Of a stretch of 64,000 nt of DNA, positions 47,091 to 57,729 are shown in pieces; the first letter of the stretch is position 1; the number at the start of each line of letters is the position of its first letter. The position numbers and the translations under genes were made by a program. Source of the stretch: Agrypnia vestita (Eukaryota; Arthropoda; Insecta; Trichoptera; Phryganeidae); contig JADDOH010002554.1 of assembly GCA_016648135.1 (NCBI GenBank), positions 1 through 64,000 of the forward strand, in the 5' to 3' direction. The notes under the pieces are model-generated. The model was not told the DNA's origin. It made no database searches and worked only from the letters and a program-made list of their open reading frames with translations.

Positions 47091-50000
47091 AGAATATACC
47101 TACAGTGTGTCTCATAGCTGGTTGCGCTCATATCATGTCTCGATGTCAAATATTGTTTATTTTGTCGTATGAATATTATGTAAAAATGCGTAGTAGGTAA
47201 TGGGCTATTTAGCCGTGTATATTAAATAAATAAATAATAAAATCTAATGCTGTGTACATGGGCCGGTCCCACTGGGTCAAGGGCACTTAGGCATTAGGCC
47301 CATTAACACTGAGACTTGTCTCAATCGTGTCTCATTCCATTTACACGGGCTATAAAAGTGCCTCATACTCAAAACCACAAATTTATTCAAAATCTAATCA
47401 TATAACCATACACATACTTAATCGCTTTTATATCGGTTTCGTCTGTGAGTCGAGGGCAATTTTGACCAACAAATATGAAATATATATAAATTTCACAAAT
47501 CGAGGGTAAGACGTGGGTGGGGCTGTAAAATTGTGTGATTTTTGAAGAATTACACAGGACGATTGTGTATAAATCTCCATAAGTTAACACTCTGCAGACT
47601 ACCTATATGCTACCGACATATACCAAAAAATACCACACATGAATCAATGAGAATTTATATATGAATGTTTATTTATTACAGCTACATTATATATTACAGC
47701 TAATTATACATTATATATTACAGTTACATATACATTATATATCACAGCTAAAACCTGCATATAAAAATAAGCCATCATGTAAAGGAACATTTCGGTTTAT
47801 TAACTGTAGACTCCCTTAAACTTCAACGCAGTGTACAAAAGTCTATCGAAACTTGCACAAAGTTTACGACTAAAATTTCTCGATGTGTACACGAGTATAT
47901 TACAATGAATTATTTTTTCGTGGTAAAAAAAAATCCAATTTTCAGTACAATACAGTAATAAGGTCAAGAAGCAACCCGCAAACAGCTCACGTAATTCATT
48001 TTCAAAAGTCACCGATTTTTATACAAAATTGAACTAAAAAATAAGACCGCAAAATATACATTTCAATTATTGCAACACGTTTATGCAATCCATCCTGAAT
48101 ATAAGTCGCGTGAGTTGGACCACCGCACCAGCAAAGTGCGGAGTTTTATGTTGTATATATTTGCGTTTTGTAAATAAGTTCATTTCCATCTGTTCAGAGC
48201 TTATTAATTTTTAAATTATTACTTCGAAAATTAGAGGCATTGTGGGAAAATAAATTATTTTTTAAAATTTACAATTTAAATAATAAAAAAACATTGTTTT
48301 ATTAAACATACTTAATCATAGATGCACGATACATGCGTGTACACGGATGAGACTTGGAAAAGTACAGAAAAGAGCGTGGAGCGAATTTATCGTCTATTAT
48401 TTTGTTATTTATTTTATTGTCTATTGTTTTCACATATTTTTATTATTTCACTTTGTTTGTTACTATTCTTATCTATTATGAATTTGTATTCTAGATCGTT
48501 CTATCTTGATTATTTTTACATATTTTATTTTATTTAACTGTGGTTATTATACTCATTTTATTTTATTTATCCTATCATATTCCATAGATATTTTAATATT
48601 TTTACATTTTTTGTGATTTTATTTTATTTATTTTTTTAACAACGTATGCTCTTTCTTTTCTTCTTTGCATTTCTTCTTTTGCCATTTCTTTTGTAGATCC
48701 ATATGAAAGACGCAATTTTGATAATAAATGTAAAACTATCGTTTGCATTTTTATTTCCATTTTTTCCTGCCTCTTGCTTGATACTTTTATATTTCTTCTA
48801 GTAACTCCCAACTTCTGAAATATATCACATGTAACCGATGCGTCTTTTCCACATTGCAATTAACACAAAATACAGTGCCTTAAATGCACTTCATCCGCTG
48901 ACATCTTAATCGCTCTAAACATTACAAGTAACTGATTAACAGTATCTTATTTAGCTATTTTATATAGTACGGTGTGTGAACAAAACAATTATATACCCTG
49001 TTTACACCATTTCCCTAACGTCATACGCGCATAAACCAGCATATATCAAAACATAATTGAACTTTCCCGACGACCCAATAGCTTCCTTGTGAATTTAACG
49101 ACGTTTTGTAAAATCTTACGTAATACATATTATGCTTCAATTTATAACGTAGTCGTACCAAGTATTATCAATCAAATCAGAGATCAATCTAGAGAAAGCC
49201 ACAATCCAAGAAATCAAGCGAAGCATGAAAAATAGCGCCTTATAATATTTAGTTGTTAATGTATGTAGGTATTGTAAAAATGGCGACAGTTATTTTTATC
49301 GAGAAAACAGTTTTTCAAAGTGAAAAAGTTTGAGTTTTTCCCAACAAGGCCTAGGTGGCGTGCTCCATTACTTGTCAAAAACACTTATTGTTTTTCTTTA
49401 ACATCCCCCCGACACGCGACCCCGTGTGAGCTTATTGAAACATCCCGACAAGAAGGGACGGGGAAATGGGGCATGAAAGTAGTACCAGTCTTGTACAAAA
49501 TTACGAAGAGTACTTTTATTTTTGTTGGCTGCTCGTGGATTTTGCAATGTACTATTTTACTTCTTTGTCTCAATCAGGAGTCAGTAAATCATGGCTGCTG
49601 AACCGCATACGACTCTTTTAACGCACGCATACAGCTTTTTTTTAAATATTGGGCAGTAAATTAAATTTTTTGACTACCTACCTAAGTATGAGAAAAACGA
49701 AAGCCATTTTCTAGAGATCTCACGCACTTAGCATCTCTAGCCTTATATTTACCTTAGTTAGGTACTCGTATTGTCGCGTTTGTATGTTTGTTTTTGTATA
49801 TTGTATGTTTTTTGACAATCGTATAGCCTTTCAGCTTTCTTTGATCAGTTTTTGTTTTTACGTTTTCGTCTAAACATATTCCTGTGAGAAATCGTGTTCA
49901 ACCAAATCAAATTAAGAAGCTAAATAAGATTAATAAGAATTTTTAGTTCGGTCTAAAATTAAAAACTTTTAGCTTCGTTCCGGACTTAAAACAGCTTTTC

Positions 50001-50199
50001 CAATAATGCATCCCATCCTTGATATTAGTCTTGCGATAGTAGATATTTTTATTTAAATATGAGAAGGTTTACGATTGCACGTTTTTTTAATATATTGAAA
50101 TGTCTGGAATGTTTCAATTTTAGTACCAGTGACAACGGGCATGGAAATAATGGGGAAAGTTTTATCTCAACAATTTATTTCAATTCACAAAAGTACATT

Positions 50200-50671
50200 A
50201 GCGGTAGTAGAAACATAAAAGCTTATTGAAAATTGGCACAGGCACTTAGGTCTCTGGCACAGTCACAATACAGTATTATGATCGGATTCTCGATGATCTC
50301 AGTTCACGTATTCGGTAAAGGCTCTTGCCTTCTTGCTCTCGATGGCAAGAACAATGAAATCTCAGGCTGAGAGACGCTTCGGTGAAGGTTCTGCAGGGGC
50401 TGGCGTTTCGAAGTTTCAGCACGTGATGTAACTCGAGCTTGCGTCAAGCTCGACTCGGCTCAAACTTCGCATAAGTTCGGGCTGGTACCAACGCGGTCCA
50501 GCAGGAGAACACTCGACTGCGGCGGTGATTAGGTTCTCGAGGTTCGTCAGGAATACCCCCTAGGAAGGCGAGGGCTGCTGGAAGCGGAAGAACAGATTGA
50601 CCTGCCAGATGGCAAAAGCGCACGGCATTCGGCGGCGGCGGGGACGGCCCGTTAGCGACGCTTATTATCAT
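50200..50671. other. GC-rich block of unknown origin
   Basis: 470 bp are much richer in G and C than the surroundings, with words such as GAGCTTGCGTCAAGCTCGACTCG (an inverted repeat, 50437-50459) and GGCGGCGGCGGGGAC. The longest open frame is on the minus strand (50444-50671) and looks like no family. It may be a retroelement leader or LTR. Confidence 0.4.
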
Positions 50672-50674
50672 TTA

Positions 50675-50752
50675 AATTTATATATATTAACTTTGTAAAA
50701 ATTAATTTATAGAAATTTGAATTAAATTAACTAATAATTTATATTTGTAGGA
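50675..50752. mobile_element. 78-bp insert between 18-bp direct repeats
   Basis: GACGCTTATTATCATTTA occurs exactly at 50657-50674 and 50753-50770. The insert starts AATTTATATATATTAACTTTG, closely matching the outer end of the foldback at 37812-38043, so it looks like a truncated Penelope-like fragment with its target duplication. Confidence 0.65.
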
Positions 50753-50954
50753 GACGCTTATTATCATTTAATAAGTTACTATTAACAGCTAATGAACACC
50801 AGTGCAAGATTTTTTCATACCCAGAAGCTCGTGTCACTGTAAATGTTCGTCTTCTATACGATTTAATAAAGATACTTAGTTTATTGATGGTTGCTTAATT
50901 TACTTAAGTTAATTCAAATAAAAAATTTAATTCCGAGATATCTTTCATATAATC

Positions 50955-51580
50955 GGTCACTAAGACGCTTGTGTGAAAAATCTTTGGTCCATAGAGTAAG
51001 GAATGAACAAATTAGACGTGAATGCAATGCTGGCTGTAGTGTGGTAGATAGAATAAAGAAAGGAGTGCTGAGATGGTTTGGTCATGTGGAACGTATGAAC
51101 GAGGAAAACATGAGAAGGTTTTCACGGCCACTCAGAATCTTCAAGTTTGTGTTTACTGGGGTATTATGCCGTGTTGTTACGACCTTTCGGGCCGACGTTT
51201 CAGCATCAGCCGACATCAGCCCTGATGATGGACCCTGCAATGGGATCCGAAACGTCGGCCCGAAAGGTCATAACAACACGGCATAATACCCCAGTAAACA
51301 CAAACTTGAAGAGGAAAAGATGGTTAAGAAAATATATGAGGTGATTGTTGAAGGCAACAGAAATAGAGGGCGTCCGCGAAAGACCTGGCACGATCAGATA
51401 CAAAAAGTGTTTGAGGATGGCCCCGTTAAAAGCCGCAACAACCGTAGAACTTGTATGAGAAGATGTATGAATGTGGCCGAAGCATAAGTGGTGTGCCAGG
51501 ATAGAAGAGTGTGGCGTTCAATCCTCTCTGCCTACCCCTGCGGGGAAACGGCGTGGTGGTTAGTAGTAGTAGTAGTTCAT
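50955..51580 (+). pseudogene. RTE-type LINE 3' end, split by a foldback element
   Basis: It reads RRLCEKSLVHRVRNEQIRRE, VVDRIKKGVLRWFGHVERM up to 51119 and, after the insert 51120-51311, MVKKIYEVIVEGNRNRGRPR, KTWHDQIQKVF and CMRRCMNVAEA to a stop at 51484-51486. Then come the 3' UTR CTCTGCCTACCCC and a (TAG)n tail at 51560-51578. This is the RT C-terminus and tail of a 5'-truncated element; the family also occurs at 30735-31035 and 57042-57215. Confidence 0.88.
51120..51311. mobile_element. Near-perfect foldback with hammerhead-like core, in a LINE
   Basis: Arms of about 62 bp (51139-51201 and 51249-51311, CTTCAAGTTTGTGTTTACTG...) differ at only one or two positions. The centre has CTGATGA (51222-51228), GGACCC..GGGATCC and GAAAC (51249-51253). 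The left outer end TTTTCACGGCCACTCAGAATC is shared with 30650 and 33320. It interrupts the LINE frame between ..MNEENM and MVKKIYE.., and is the best preserved copy. Confidence 0.88.
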
Positions 51581-51881
51581 TATAAACATATATAATATGT
51601 TTATATATACTTGACTGCGGGTTAATGAGTGTATTCCACATATTTGACTATTTTGTCTCAAAAGTTTACCGATTCCTGGTCTTGGCCAACAAAATTAAAT
51701 TAGAAACTTAAATTTAGTTTGGTATAAATTTCAATATATTTTACAGATTATAAATTGCGCGTTTCAAATCAATACATGTTTTGCTGTTTTCAATATTTTT
51801 GAAATAGAGGCAACCGTGAACTTTAATCTTCCTTTACTATTAAATAATTATGTAAGTATAATATGTCATTCAAGAATGTTC

Positions 51882-52058
51882 AATTATACCGTATTACAAC
51901 ACAATTATACCGTATTACAACACAATTATACCGTATTACAACACAATTATACCGTATTACAACACAATTATACCGTATTACAACACAATTATACCGTATT
52001 ACAACACAATTATACCGTATTACAACACAATTATACCGTATTACAACACAATTTTACC
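51882..52058. repeat. 21-bp minisatellite, eight identical units
   Basis: AATTATACCGTATTACAACAC is repeated eight times without a difference I can find, followed by a partial unit AATTTTACC. The 21-bp period encodes NYTVLQH in one frame and QLYRITT in another, but nothing suggests it is translated. The uniformity points to recent expansion. Confidence 0.95.
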
Positions 52059-52854
52059 ACGTCCGTTGACGCGATTTTCTTTTAAATATTGCTCACGAAG
52101 GCAAGAAACGATGTTGAAGATAGCACAAACGCGACGGCATTTCATGAGCTATATGGGGACAAAAGCCTGATATCAAAGATTTAAACCGATATTAAAGGTC
52201 AAAGTCAATGTCACGGAAGGAACAAATGAATCTTACGGATTACAATCGAGAACTTCAAATTAATTTTTGGAGAAAAACAAAAAAATACATCACTTTTTCA
52301 GATTACTATCGTGTAAGTTTTTCGTGATGTTTCGTGATAACTGAGGTATTTTAAATTTATCACCAGATCGCCCAATTATTTACATGAAAATTCTACACTA
52401 GGTGGTTAACCAGATTGTGACATTGAGATAAGCGCCAAGAAATATTTTAATTAAAAATACACACAAAAAACTTTATTTTAAAAATACAGCTCTCTCCAAT
52501 ATTACTCAAATCCCATAGGTTGTATTTTCAAGGTACAATATGAATAAAGGTGGTACAGTGCCGGCAAACTTCTTGAAATTCTTTGGCGTAATGGGGGAAT
52601 GCGCAGAAGATGAAATTTGGGTCTCGTTGGTGGAAAGGTAGATGCACAAACTTCCCCCCACTACGCCGTAGAATTTCAAGATGTTTGCTGGCTACTGTAA
52701 GTGTGGATAATTTCTAGGAAATTTGGGTAGGTACCTACCAATCAAGTATCATCAATTTCACTTACTTTCAATCAAACAACATTAACTTGTATTTGTATTA
52801 ATATGCGTACCATAACTCTTAACAGGTAGATTCTTACCTATATTATAAGTAGAA

Positions 52855-53010
52855 AATGTTAAAGCAACAATGTCCGAATATCAATAGGTATGAAGATACG
52901 CGACTTCAAAGTTGGATTTTTTCAATATTTCTAACTTATTTTATGTAAAACGATGGACTTTCACTAAAGCGATCGAATATTAAAAATTCATACGCTTTAG
53001 TACAAATCAA
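52855..53010. repeat. Half copy of the TACAGGGT MITE family
   Basis: AAAATGTTAAAGCAACAATG, ATGAAGATACGCGACTTCAAAG and GTAAAACGATGGACT match one arm of the family; no second arm. Confidence 0.65.
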
Positions 53011-53348
53011 ATAATAATTTTAGCTGTAATTTGTATATTCTGTAACACTATTCTCTTCACTTCTTGCATTTCGATGTTTTATTGGTGATTTAGTATTGTG
53101 AAAAGTAAAATCCTTTTCAAATTTGAAACGATTCGCCAAATAGCACAGTAGATTGACTGTGCGAACAATGAGTTTGGCTAAGTTCACGTTGGGTATTCAC
53201 AAACAAATGTTTAGTTCCGTAAAGACTTTGGATAATTACCAAACATTGCTAAACGTTTACCTAACCATTGTCAGAGATTACTTAAATAAATGAATAAATA
53301 AAAAATCAGAATAAATTATGGTTTCTATGACATTTAAATATTATATGT

Positions 53349-53797
53349 GGTGAATAAAAGCAAAGGCAGCACAATATGCAAAAAAAATTAAAAAATGTTT
53401 TGAATGCAGTCACCGAGGATTATTAATTTAAAATGTACTGAGTTCTAGATTTTATGTATCTTTTTTTAATACAGATGCGAACACGGAATACGTGTCGCAT
53501 CAATATTCTTACAGTTTTCAAACTAAGCTAAAAGTCTGCGCTATGAAAATAGGACTAACTTGCTGGTGCACTGACTGGGGCTCAAATCACCGAACACCAG
53601 ATCACTAGGCGAGCATCATTACCATTACACCAACAAGCTACTCATCTATATCTATCTAGCCCTTCCAACATCATTTTTCCTGTAAATTTATAGGCTATGT
53701 TTCCTAAAAAATCTCGAATTCAGTAAATTATAATTTAGTAATTCTCTATGAATGCATTCAATTTTTTTTTTATATTGCTGCCTTTGTTTTTACGCCC
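53349..53797. mobile_element. Palindromic MITE, GGGTATAAAAGC family, copy 3, with a SINE inside
   Basis: The ends GGTGAATAAAAGCAAAGGCAG and CTGCCTTTGTTTTTACGCCC and the internal words match copy 1. The sequence TATGTATCTATCCCTTCC of copy 1 is split here by the SINE at 53461-53645. Confidence 0.8.
53461..53645 (-). mobile_element. tRNA-derived SINE, minus strand
   Basis: On the minus strand TAGCTTGTTGGTGTAATGGT resembles a pol III A box and GGTGATTTGAGCCCC a B box about 45 bp later, the internal promoter of a tRNA head. A body TTAGCTTAGTTTGAAAA..GTAAGAATATTGATG..ACACGTATTCCGTGTTC follows, ending in an A-rich tail (the T run at 53461). Flanks TATGTATCT / TATATCTATCT look like its target duplication. 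The body is shared with 57838-57966. Confidence 0.75.
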
Positions 53798-53987
53798 TAT
53801 ATATCATTCCTATGGAAAACCCTTTCATTGCCGATTATCAATAGGCATGATGACAGATTTTGAATTAACAGTCTATATTGTAGGTACACGTCTACTACGA
53901 CGTCATTCCCTCTGATCGGTGTTTCAGTTAAAATTGTGGATTGCACAACTTTATACTTTTATTTTATTGAAAATCTTATTAATCTTG

Positions 53988-54486
53988 TACCAGAGCTTGC
54001 AGCAGAAACATGGCCGGTAGATTCCTGTCTATGTTATGAGTCTAAAATGTTCAAGCAACAATGGTTATGGAGATATGCAATATCAAAGTTTGCATTTTTT
54101 TTCAATATTTCTGACTTATTTTTTGCAAAAAGTTAAACCAGCATTACAGTAACTTATATCGATAATGAAAAATTCATTTGCTTCAATACAACTTAAATAA
54201 AATGTTGAGAACCTTGTAAAAAAAACTTTTTTTTAAATTTTCAAGGTTTTTATCATTTTATTCGACTTGTAATAAAGCGAATGAATTTCTTATAATTGAA
54301 AATAATAATAGTTCAACTTTGTGCAAAAAATAAGTCAGGAATATTGAAAAAAAAATGTAAACTTTGATATTGCATATCTCCATAACTATTGATATTAGGT
54401 CATGGTTGCTTGAAAATTTTAGACTCATTACATAGGCAGGAATCTATCGGCCAAGTTTCTGCTGCTAGCACTGGCACACCCTGTAT
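53988..54486. mobile_element. Palindromic MITE, TACAGGGT family, copy 2
   Basis: CTTGCAGCAGAAACATGGCC..GATTCCTG at the left mirrors CAGGAATC..GGCCAAGTTTCTGCTGC at the right, with the shared GAGTCTAAAATGTTCAAGC and TAAGTCAGGAATATTGAAA arms. It ends CACACCCTGTA about 190 bp before exon 4. Confidence 0.8.
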
Positions 54487-54674
54487 ATTAAAACTGGATC
54501 ATTTTTTAGAATCCTTTCAAAATAAATAAATAAATATTTTCTTCACTAAAATCACTTATTCTTTAATTCATTAATACTGTCATCACGCCTATTGGCCGAT
54601 GAAAGAAATATTATACCTCGTTGCCAGTAGTGGGTGATTGTGTAATAAAGGCAGTCGCAATTGATTGTGTCCAG

Positions 54675-54838
54675 CCGAGCTGGTGATCAAGCCGGCCAAC
54701 ATCAGGATCTGGTGCCACGACCGGGACCTGGGCCGGCTGCAGCAGGTGGTGTGGCGGGGGCAGGGCGCGCGCCTGCGCACAGAAGTGTCCAGCCAGCCGG
54801 CGGTCAAGAAGTTCCTCGAGGCTGTTCCCCACATCATG
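54675..54838 (+). CDS. Multi-ankyrin protein, coding exon 4 (residues 188-242)
   Basis: The exon starts after TGTCCAG with CC, completing Ser188 from the T left by exon 3; this phase match supports both borders. It ends ATG before GTTGGT, a weak donor, phase 0. It encodes SELVIKPANIRIWCHDRDLG, RLQQVVWRGQGARLRTE and AVKKFLEAVPHIM. The layout (R.W....D..RL...........FL...P) repeats that of exon 1, marking the second duplicated half. It is GC-rich like exons 1 and 3. MITEs of one family flank it within 190-250 bp. Only the ankyrin relationship is visible, not a specific function. Confidence 0.87.
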
Positions 54839-55086
54839 GTTGGTACTTCTTCTGTATTCAGCTCTGAGGCAGCGTCCGCAAACTACGTGACTCTTGAGGA
54901 TGCCAAGACCCTCCCAGGGGCAACAGTGATGATGATAAATAATGTCCATCACTGACGCTACCAAAACGGCCCTAACCCGCGGCCAAAATATACGTCATTC
55001 TTGACGGGTTTATAGCTATTTATAATATAATTAGTCATTTGATTCTAATAACGATAATCAAAAAGCACCGAATCACTTGATTGATA

Positions 55087-55627
55087 TACAGGGTTATTTG
55101 TAAAACATTAATAACCTCATAGGACTATATTCCTGCCTTGATTATGAGTCGAAAATGTTCAAGCTATTATGACCTAATATCAATAGTTAAGGAGATGTGC
55201 GACATCAAAATTTGCATTTTTTTTTCAATATTTCTAACTTATTTTTTGTAAAACGTTGGACTATCATTACAGTAAATCATATAGATTACGAAAAATTCAT
55301 TCGTTTTAATATAAGTTAAATAAAATGATAAAAACCCTGAAAAAATCCAATTGGAATGTTTTCCAATTGGAATTCGAAGGTTTTTTTTTTTTTTTTGACT
55401 TGTATTAAAGGGAATGAATTTTTCATTTTCGATATAAGTTACTGTAATGATATTCCAACATTTTACAAAAAATAAGTCAGAAATATTGAAAAAAAAATGC
55501 AAACTTTGATGTCGCATATCTCCTTAACTATTGATATTAGGTCATGGCTGCTTGAACATTTTCGACTCATAATCAAGGTAGGAGTATAGTCCTGCGAGGT
55601 TATTAATGTTTTACAAATAACCCTGTA
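55087..55627. mobile_element. Palindromic MITE, TACAGGGT family, copy 3 (best preserved)
   Basis: TACAGGGTTATTTGTAAAAC at the left and its exact complement at 55608-55627. Arms of about 250 bp are complementary throughout (for example TAAGGAGATGTGCGACATCAA against TTGATGTCGCATATCTCCTTA), meeting at TCCAATTGGAATG / TTCCAATTGGAAT. No coding frame. Confidence 0.9.
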
Positions 55628-55876
55628 TATCTTTGTATATAAAGTAAACTGTTTCGATCGATCGCACACTAATTAACTTTGTAAAGTTGACCCCGAAGGC
55701 ATACGACCCCGACATAACTACTCACCTCGGAAGGAACCCGGAAGTCTCTTTAAGACAATTTTAATCTAGGTCAAATAAAATAGCGTATTTAAACCATTTT
55801 TTTGATGTTTGACTGTCTCTAAAAGGAAATATTCAGCTTGAAAACTCTTATTCTTAATAATAAAAAACAGTATTGG

Positions 55877-56446
55877 TTTTATACATTATATTTTGGTGAT
55901 TTGCCAACTGAGGGTCAAGTTATTTTATTTTCAGATGATACTGTCTTATTTTTTAAAGGCAGAACATGGGAAACTGCTCACAAAATAGCAGAAAATGGTA
56001 TAGTGACCGTTAAAAAGTGGCTTGACCGAAATTTACTTTCACTGAACATTGAAAAAACTAAGTACCTAACATTCAGTCCAACAGGAGCTGGTCAACCTAA
56101 AGACATCATAAACTATCAAATACAGTTACACAGCTGTAGTTTACCAAATAGATGCAACTGTATATGTCTTGAAAAAGCATGTGATATAAAATACCTAGGA
56201 ATTATAATTGACAACAAACTCAGTTGGCAGGGACACATACAAGATCTCTCTAATAAGGTTAGGAAAACGGGATACATATATAGAAGTCTGAGAAATGTGG
56301 TAGATATTGTATCCCTCAGGACTATATATTGTTCCATCACTCAATCCCTATTATCCTATGGCATAATTGGATGGGGAGGGTGTGTCAAATCAGTCATGGA
56401 TCCGCTGACAAAATCACAAAAATGCGAAAAAATAAACAAACTATGA
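55877..56446 (+). pseudogene. Non-LTR reverse transcriptase fragment
   Basis: The frame reads TLYFGDLPTEGQVILFSDDT (RT motif 5; FADD has become FSDD, keeping both Asp), then WLDRNLLSLNIEKTKYLTFS, KYLGIIIDNKLSW and LSYGIIGWGG, ending at 56444-56446. These are the thumb-proximal motifs of CR1/Daphne-like elements. No endonuclease or 5' RT motifs are present. It differs in family from 17071-18243. Confidence 0.85.
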
Positions 56447-56987
56447 ACAAGAAATAATTATGTGGGAGTTGAATAACTAATTATAACTAAAATTTAAAAG
56501 GTAACTGTTATAACCAGCTGCTCCACTTATGATGTCTCGGTTCTTCAATTTAATACAGTTCGCTTAACAGTGATACGGCAATCTTACACAAGGTCTATAG
56601 CGGTCGTCTCAGATTTCAAAAAGCCCTCTCCCGACGGGCGCGCGACCTTATTAACATTCGCTCTCTCTTTCAGACTCTGTCTCTTTCGTGCATCGCGACA
56701 TACGTCCCTCAGATCTATTACAGTAACTATTTACAGAAAGCATTTTATAATATTTTTTGCTTTTAACTTTTTTTGTAATTTCTAATTTATCAAACTGCAA
56801 TCCCCTGTTCTTTGTTGTTAAAATGCATAAACCCCTGTTAATATCAAAAGAATAGTTAGTTTTCAAAGTATGATTAGAAAATTCAGAATAGTGATTACTA
56901 TTTAAACGTCTTAAGTACTCTTTAATTCTAATACAAAAATTTCTAGTAGTTACAATTATTTCAAATTAATTTATAAGCCCCCGATTT

Positions 56988-56990
<3 letters not shown>

Positions 56991-57041
<51 letters not shown>
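56991..57041. repeat. (TTAC)n microsatellite
   Basis: About twelve uninterrupted TTAC/ACTT units. They sit at the 3' end of the minus-strand LINE that follows, so they are its simple-repeat tail (GTAA on that strand). Confidence 0.92.
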
Positions 57042-57215
57042 CATCACGCCGTTTTCCTGCGGGGGTAGGCAGAGAGGATAAAGCGCCATATTCTTCTGTC
57101 CTGACATACAATTTTCGCTTCGTCTACATTCATACATTTTCGCATGCAAGCTCGACGGTTGTTCAGGCTTCTAACAGGACCATCTTCCAGTATCTGGTTA
57201 ATCTGGTCATGCCGA
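57042..57215 (-). pseudogene. RTE-type LINE 3' end, minus strand
   Basis: On the minus strand: CAGATACTGGAAGATGGTCC, GCCTGAACAACCGTCGAGCT, TGTCAGGACAGAAG and CTCTGCCTACCCCCGCAGG, then a (GTAA)n tail. It corresponds to 51400-51580 of the + strand family member. Confidence 0.82.
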
Positions 57216-57405
57216 TTTTTTTAAATATCTTTATTCTTGATATTTAATATATAATGATTTAATTTATTATCTATTAGTAAAGAAAGCTGGCTGTTTGTAA
57301 TTTTAAAATGTTTTTAATTATTGAATTAGAAATGTGATTTTTCTTCAATGATTTTTCATCTCAACTATTAGTACTTCAATTTTAATTTTTTATGTAAGTT
57401 GTATC

Positions 57406-57433
57406 CTGATGAAGGGACCATTGGCCCCGAAAC
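57406..57433 (+). ncRNA. Hammerhead-like core
   Basis: CTGATGA, AGGGACCATTGGCCCC, GAAAC. GGG.CC pairs with GG.CCC with one A-C mismatch. Downstream ATGGTGATTATTCGATAAATGG echoes the sequence after the core at 37867-37894. It is probably a Penelope-like terminal-repeat remnant; stems I and III are not resolved. Confidence 0.45.
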
Positions 57434-57597
57434 ATGGTGATTATTCGATAAATGGTGATTTTCTAAAAGTTTTTTTTTTTATTAATATATAAATAATGTT
57501 ACAAGTTATTTTGCTATTTTTGAAGAAACTCTTATTTTCACTAGCATCTTTTTTATTACAAAAAGCATTTTAAAGAATTGTACTGTGTGTTTTTCAG

Positions 57598-57729
57598 GGA
57601 ACCATCAAAGATATGCACACGGCAGTTATACAAAACGATTTGGAAAAATTGAGAACTGTTACAGAAGAGCCCATACCGTCCATTATCTTCTCGAGTCAGG
57701 ACGTTAATGGGTTAACTCCTCTGCATAAG
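57598..57729 (+). CDS. Multi-ankyrin protein, coding exon 5 (residues 243-286)
   Basis: The exon follows GTTTTTCAG and ends AAG before GTATGT, both phase 0, 44 codons. It encodes GTIKDMHTAVIQNDLEKLRT, a degenerate ankyrin repeat whose MHTAV matches LHAAV of exon 1, then IPSIIFSSQDVNGLTPLHK, the start of a canonical repeat that continues as AAGLGHHEIAEHIL in exon 6. Splitting TPLHK|AAG at the intron is a common place for ankyrin introns. Unlike exons 1, 3 and 4 it has ordinary, AT-leaning codons. Confidence 0.9.

Larger units (their letters stand above)
28988..54674 (+). other. Intron 3 of the ankyrin gene (25.7 kb)
   Basis: The largest intron, beginning in a duplicated donor and ending TGTCCAG. 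Named insertions are listed separately. 36363-36450 has words like those at pogo-type MITE ends (GGACCTCGGTGTACG, TTTTTCCCATAAGAAATAAAGGGA) but no partner end. 36785-37110 is less AT-rich and not obviously repetitive. I see nothing to name in 29276-30430, 35000-36360, 37110-37690, 38044-38592, 40681-44216, 45137-46024, 47091-50200 or 52060-52850. 47250-47360 is GC-richer with GGGCCGGTCCCACTGGG. Confidence 0.75.
54839..57597 (+). other. Intron 4 of the ankyrin gene (2.8 kb)
   Basis: Contains a MITE (55087-55627), an RT fragment (55877-56446), a LINE tail with microsatellite (56991-57215) and a hammerhead-like core (57406-57433). 54850-55010 is of mixed composition and possibly repeat-derived. 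56447-56990 shows nothing recognisable. Confidence 0.75.

Noticed and set aside
51882..52058. Possible CRISPR-like array
   Set aside because: There are no spacers; units are contiguous and the DNA is eukaryotic.
51816..52085. Frame encoding repeated NYTVLQH heptads as a possible repeat protein
   Set aside because: The repeat unit is a 21-bp minisatellite open in more than one frame, located deep in an intron and without flanking coding sequence.
53461..53645. Functional tRNA gene
   Set aside because: The tRNA-like head lacks a foldable acceptor stem, is joined to a non-tRNA body with an A-rich tail, and a relative occurs at 57838. It is a SINE.
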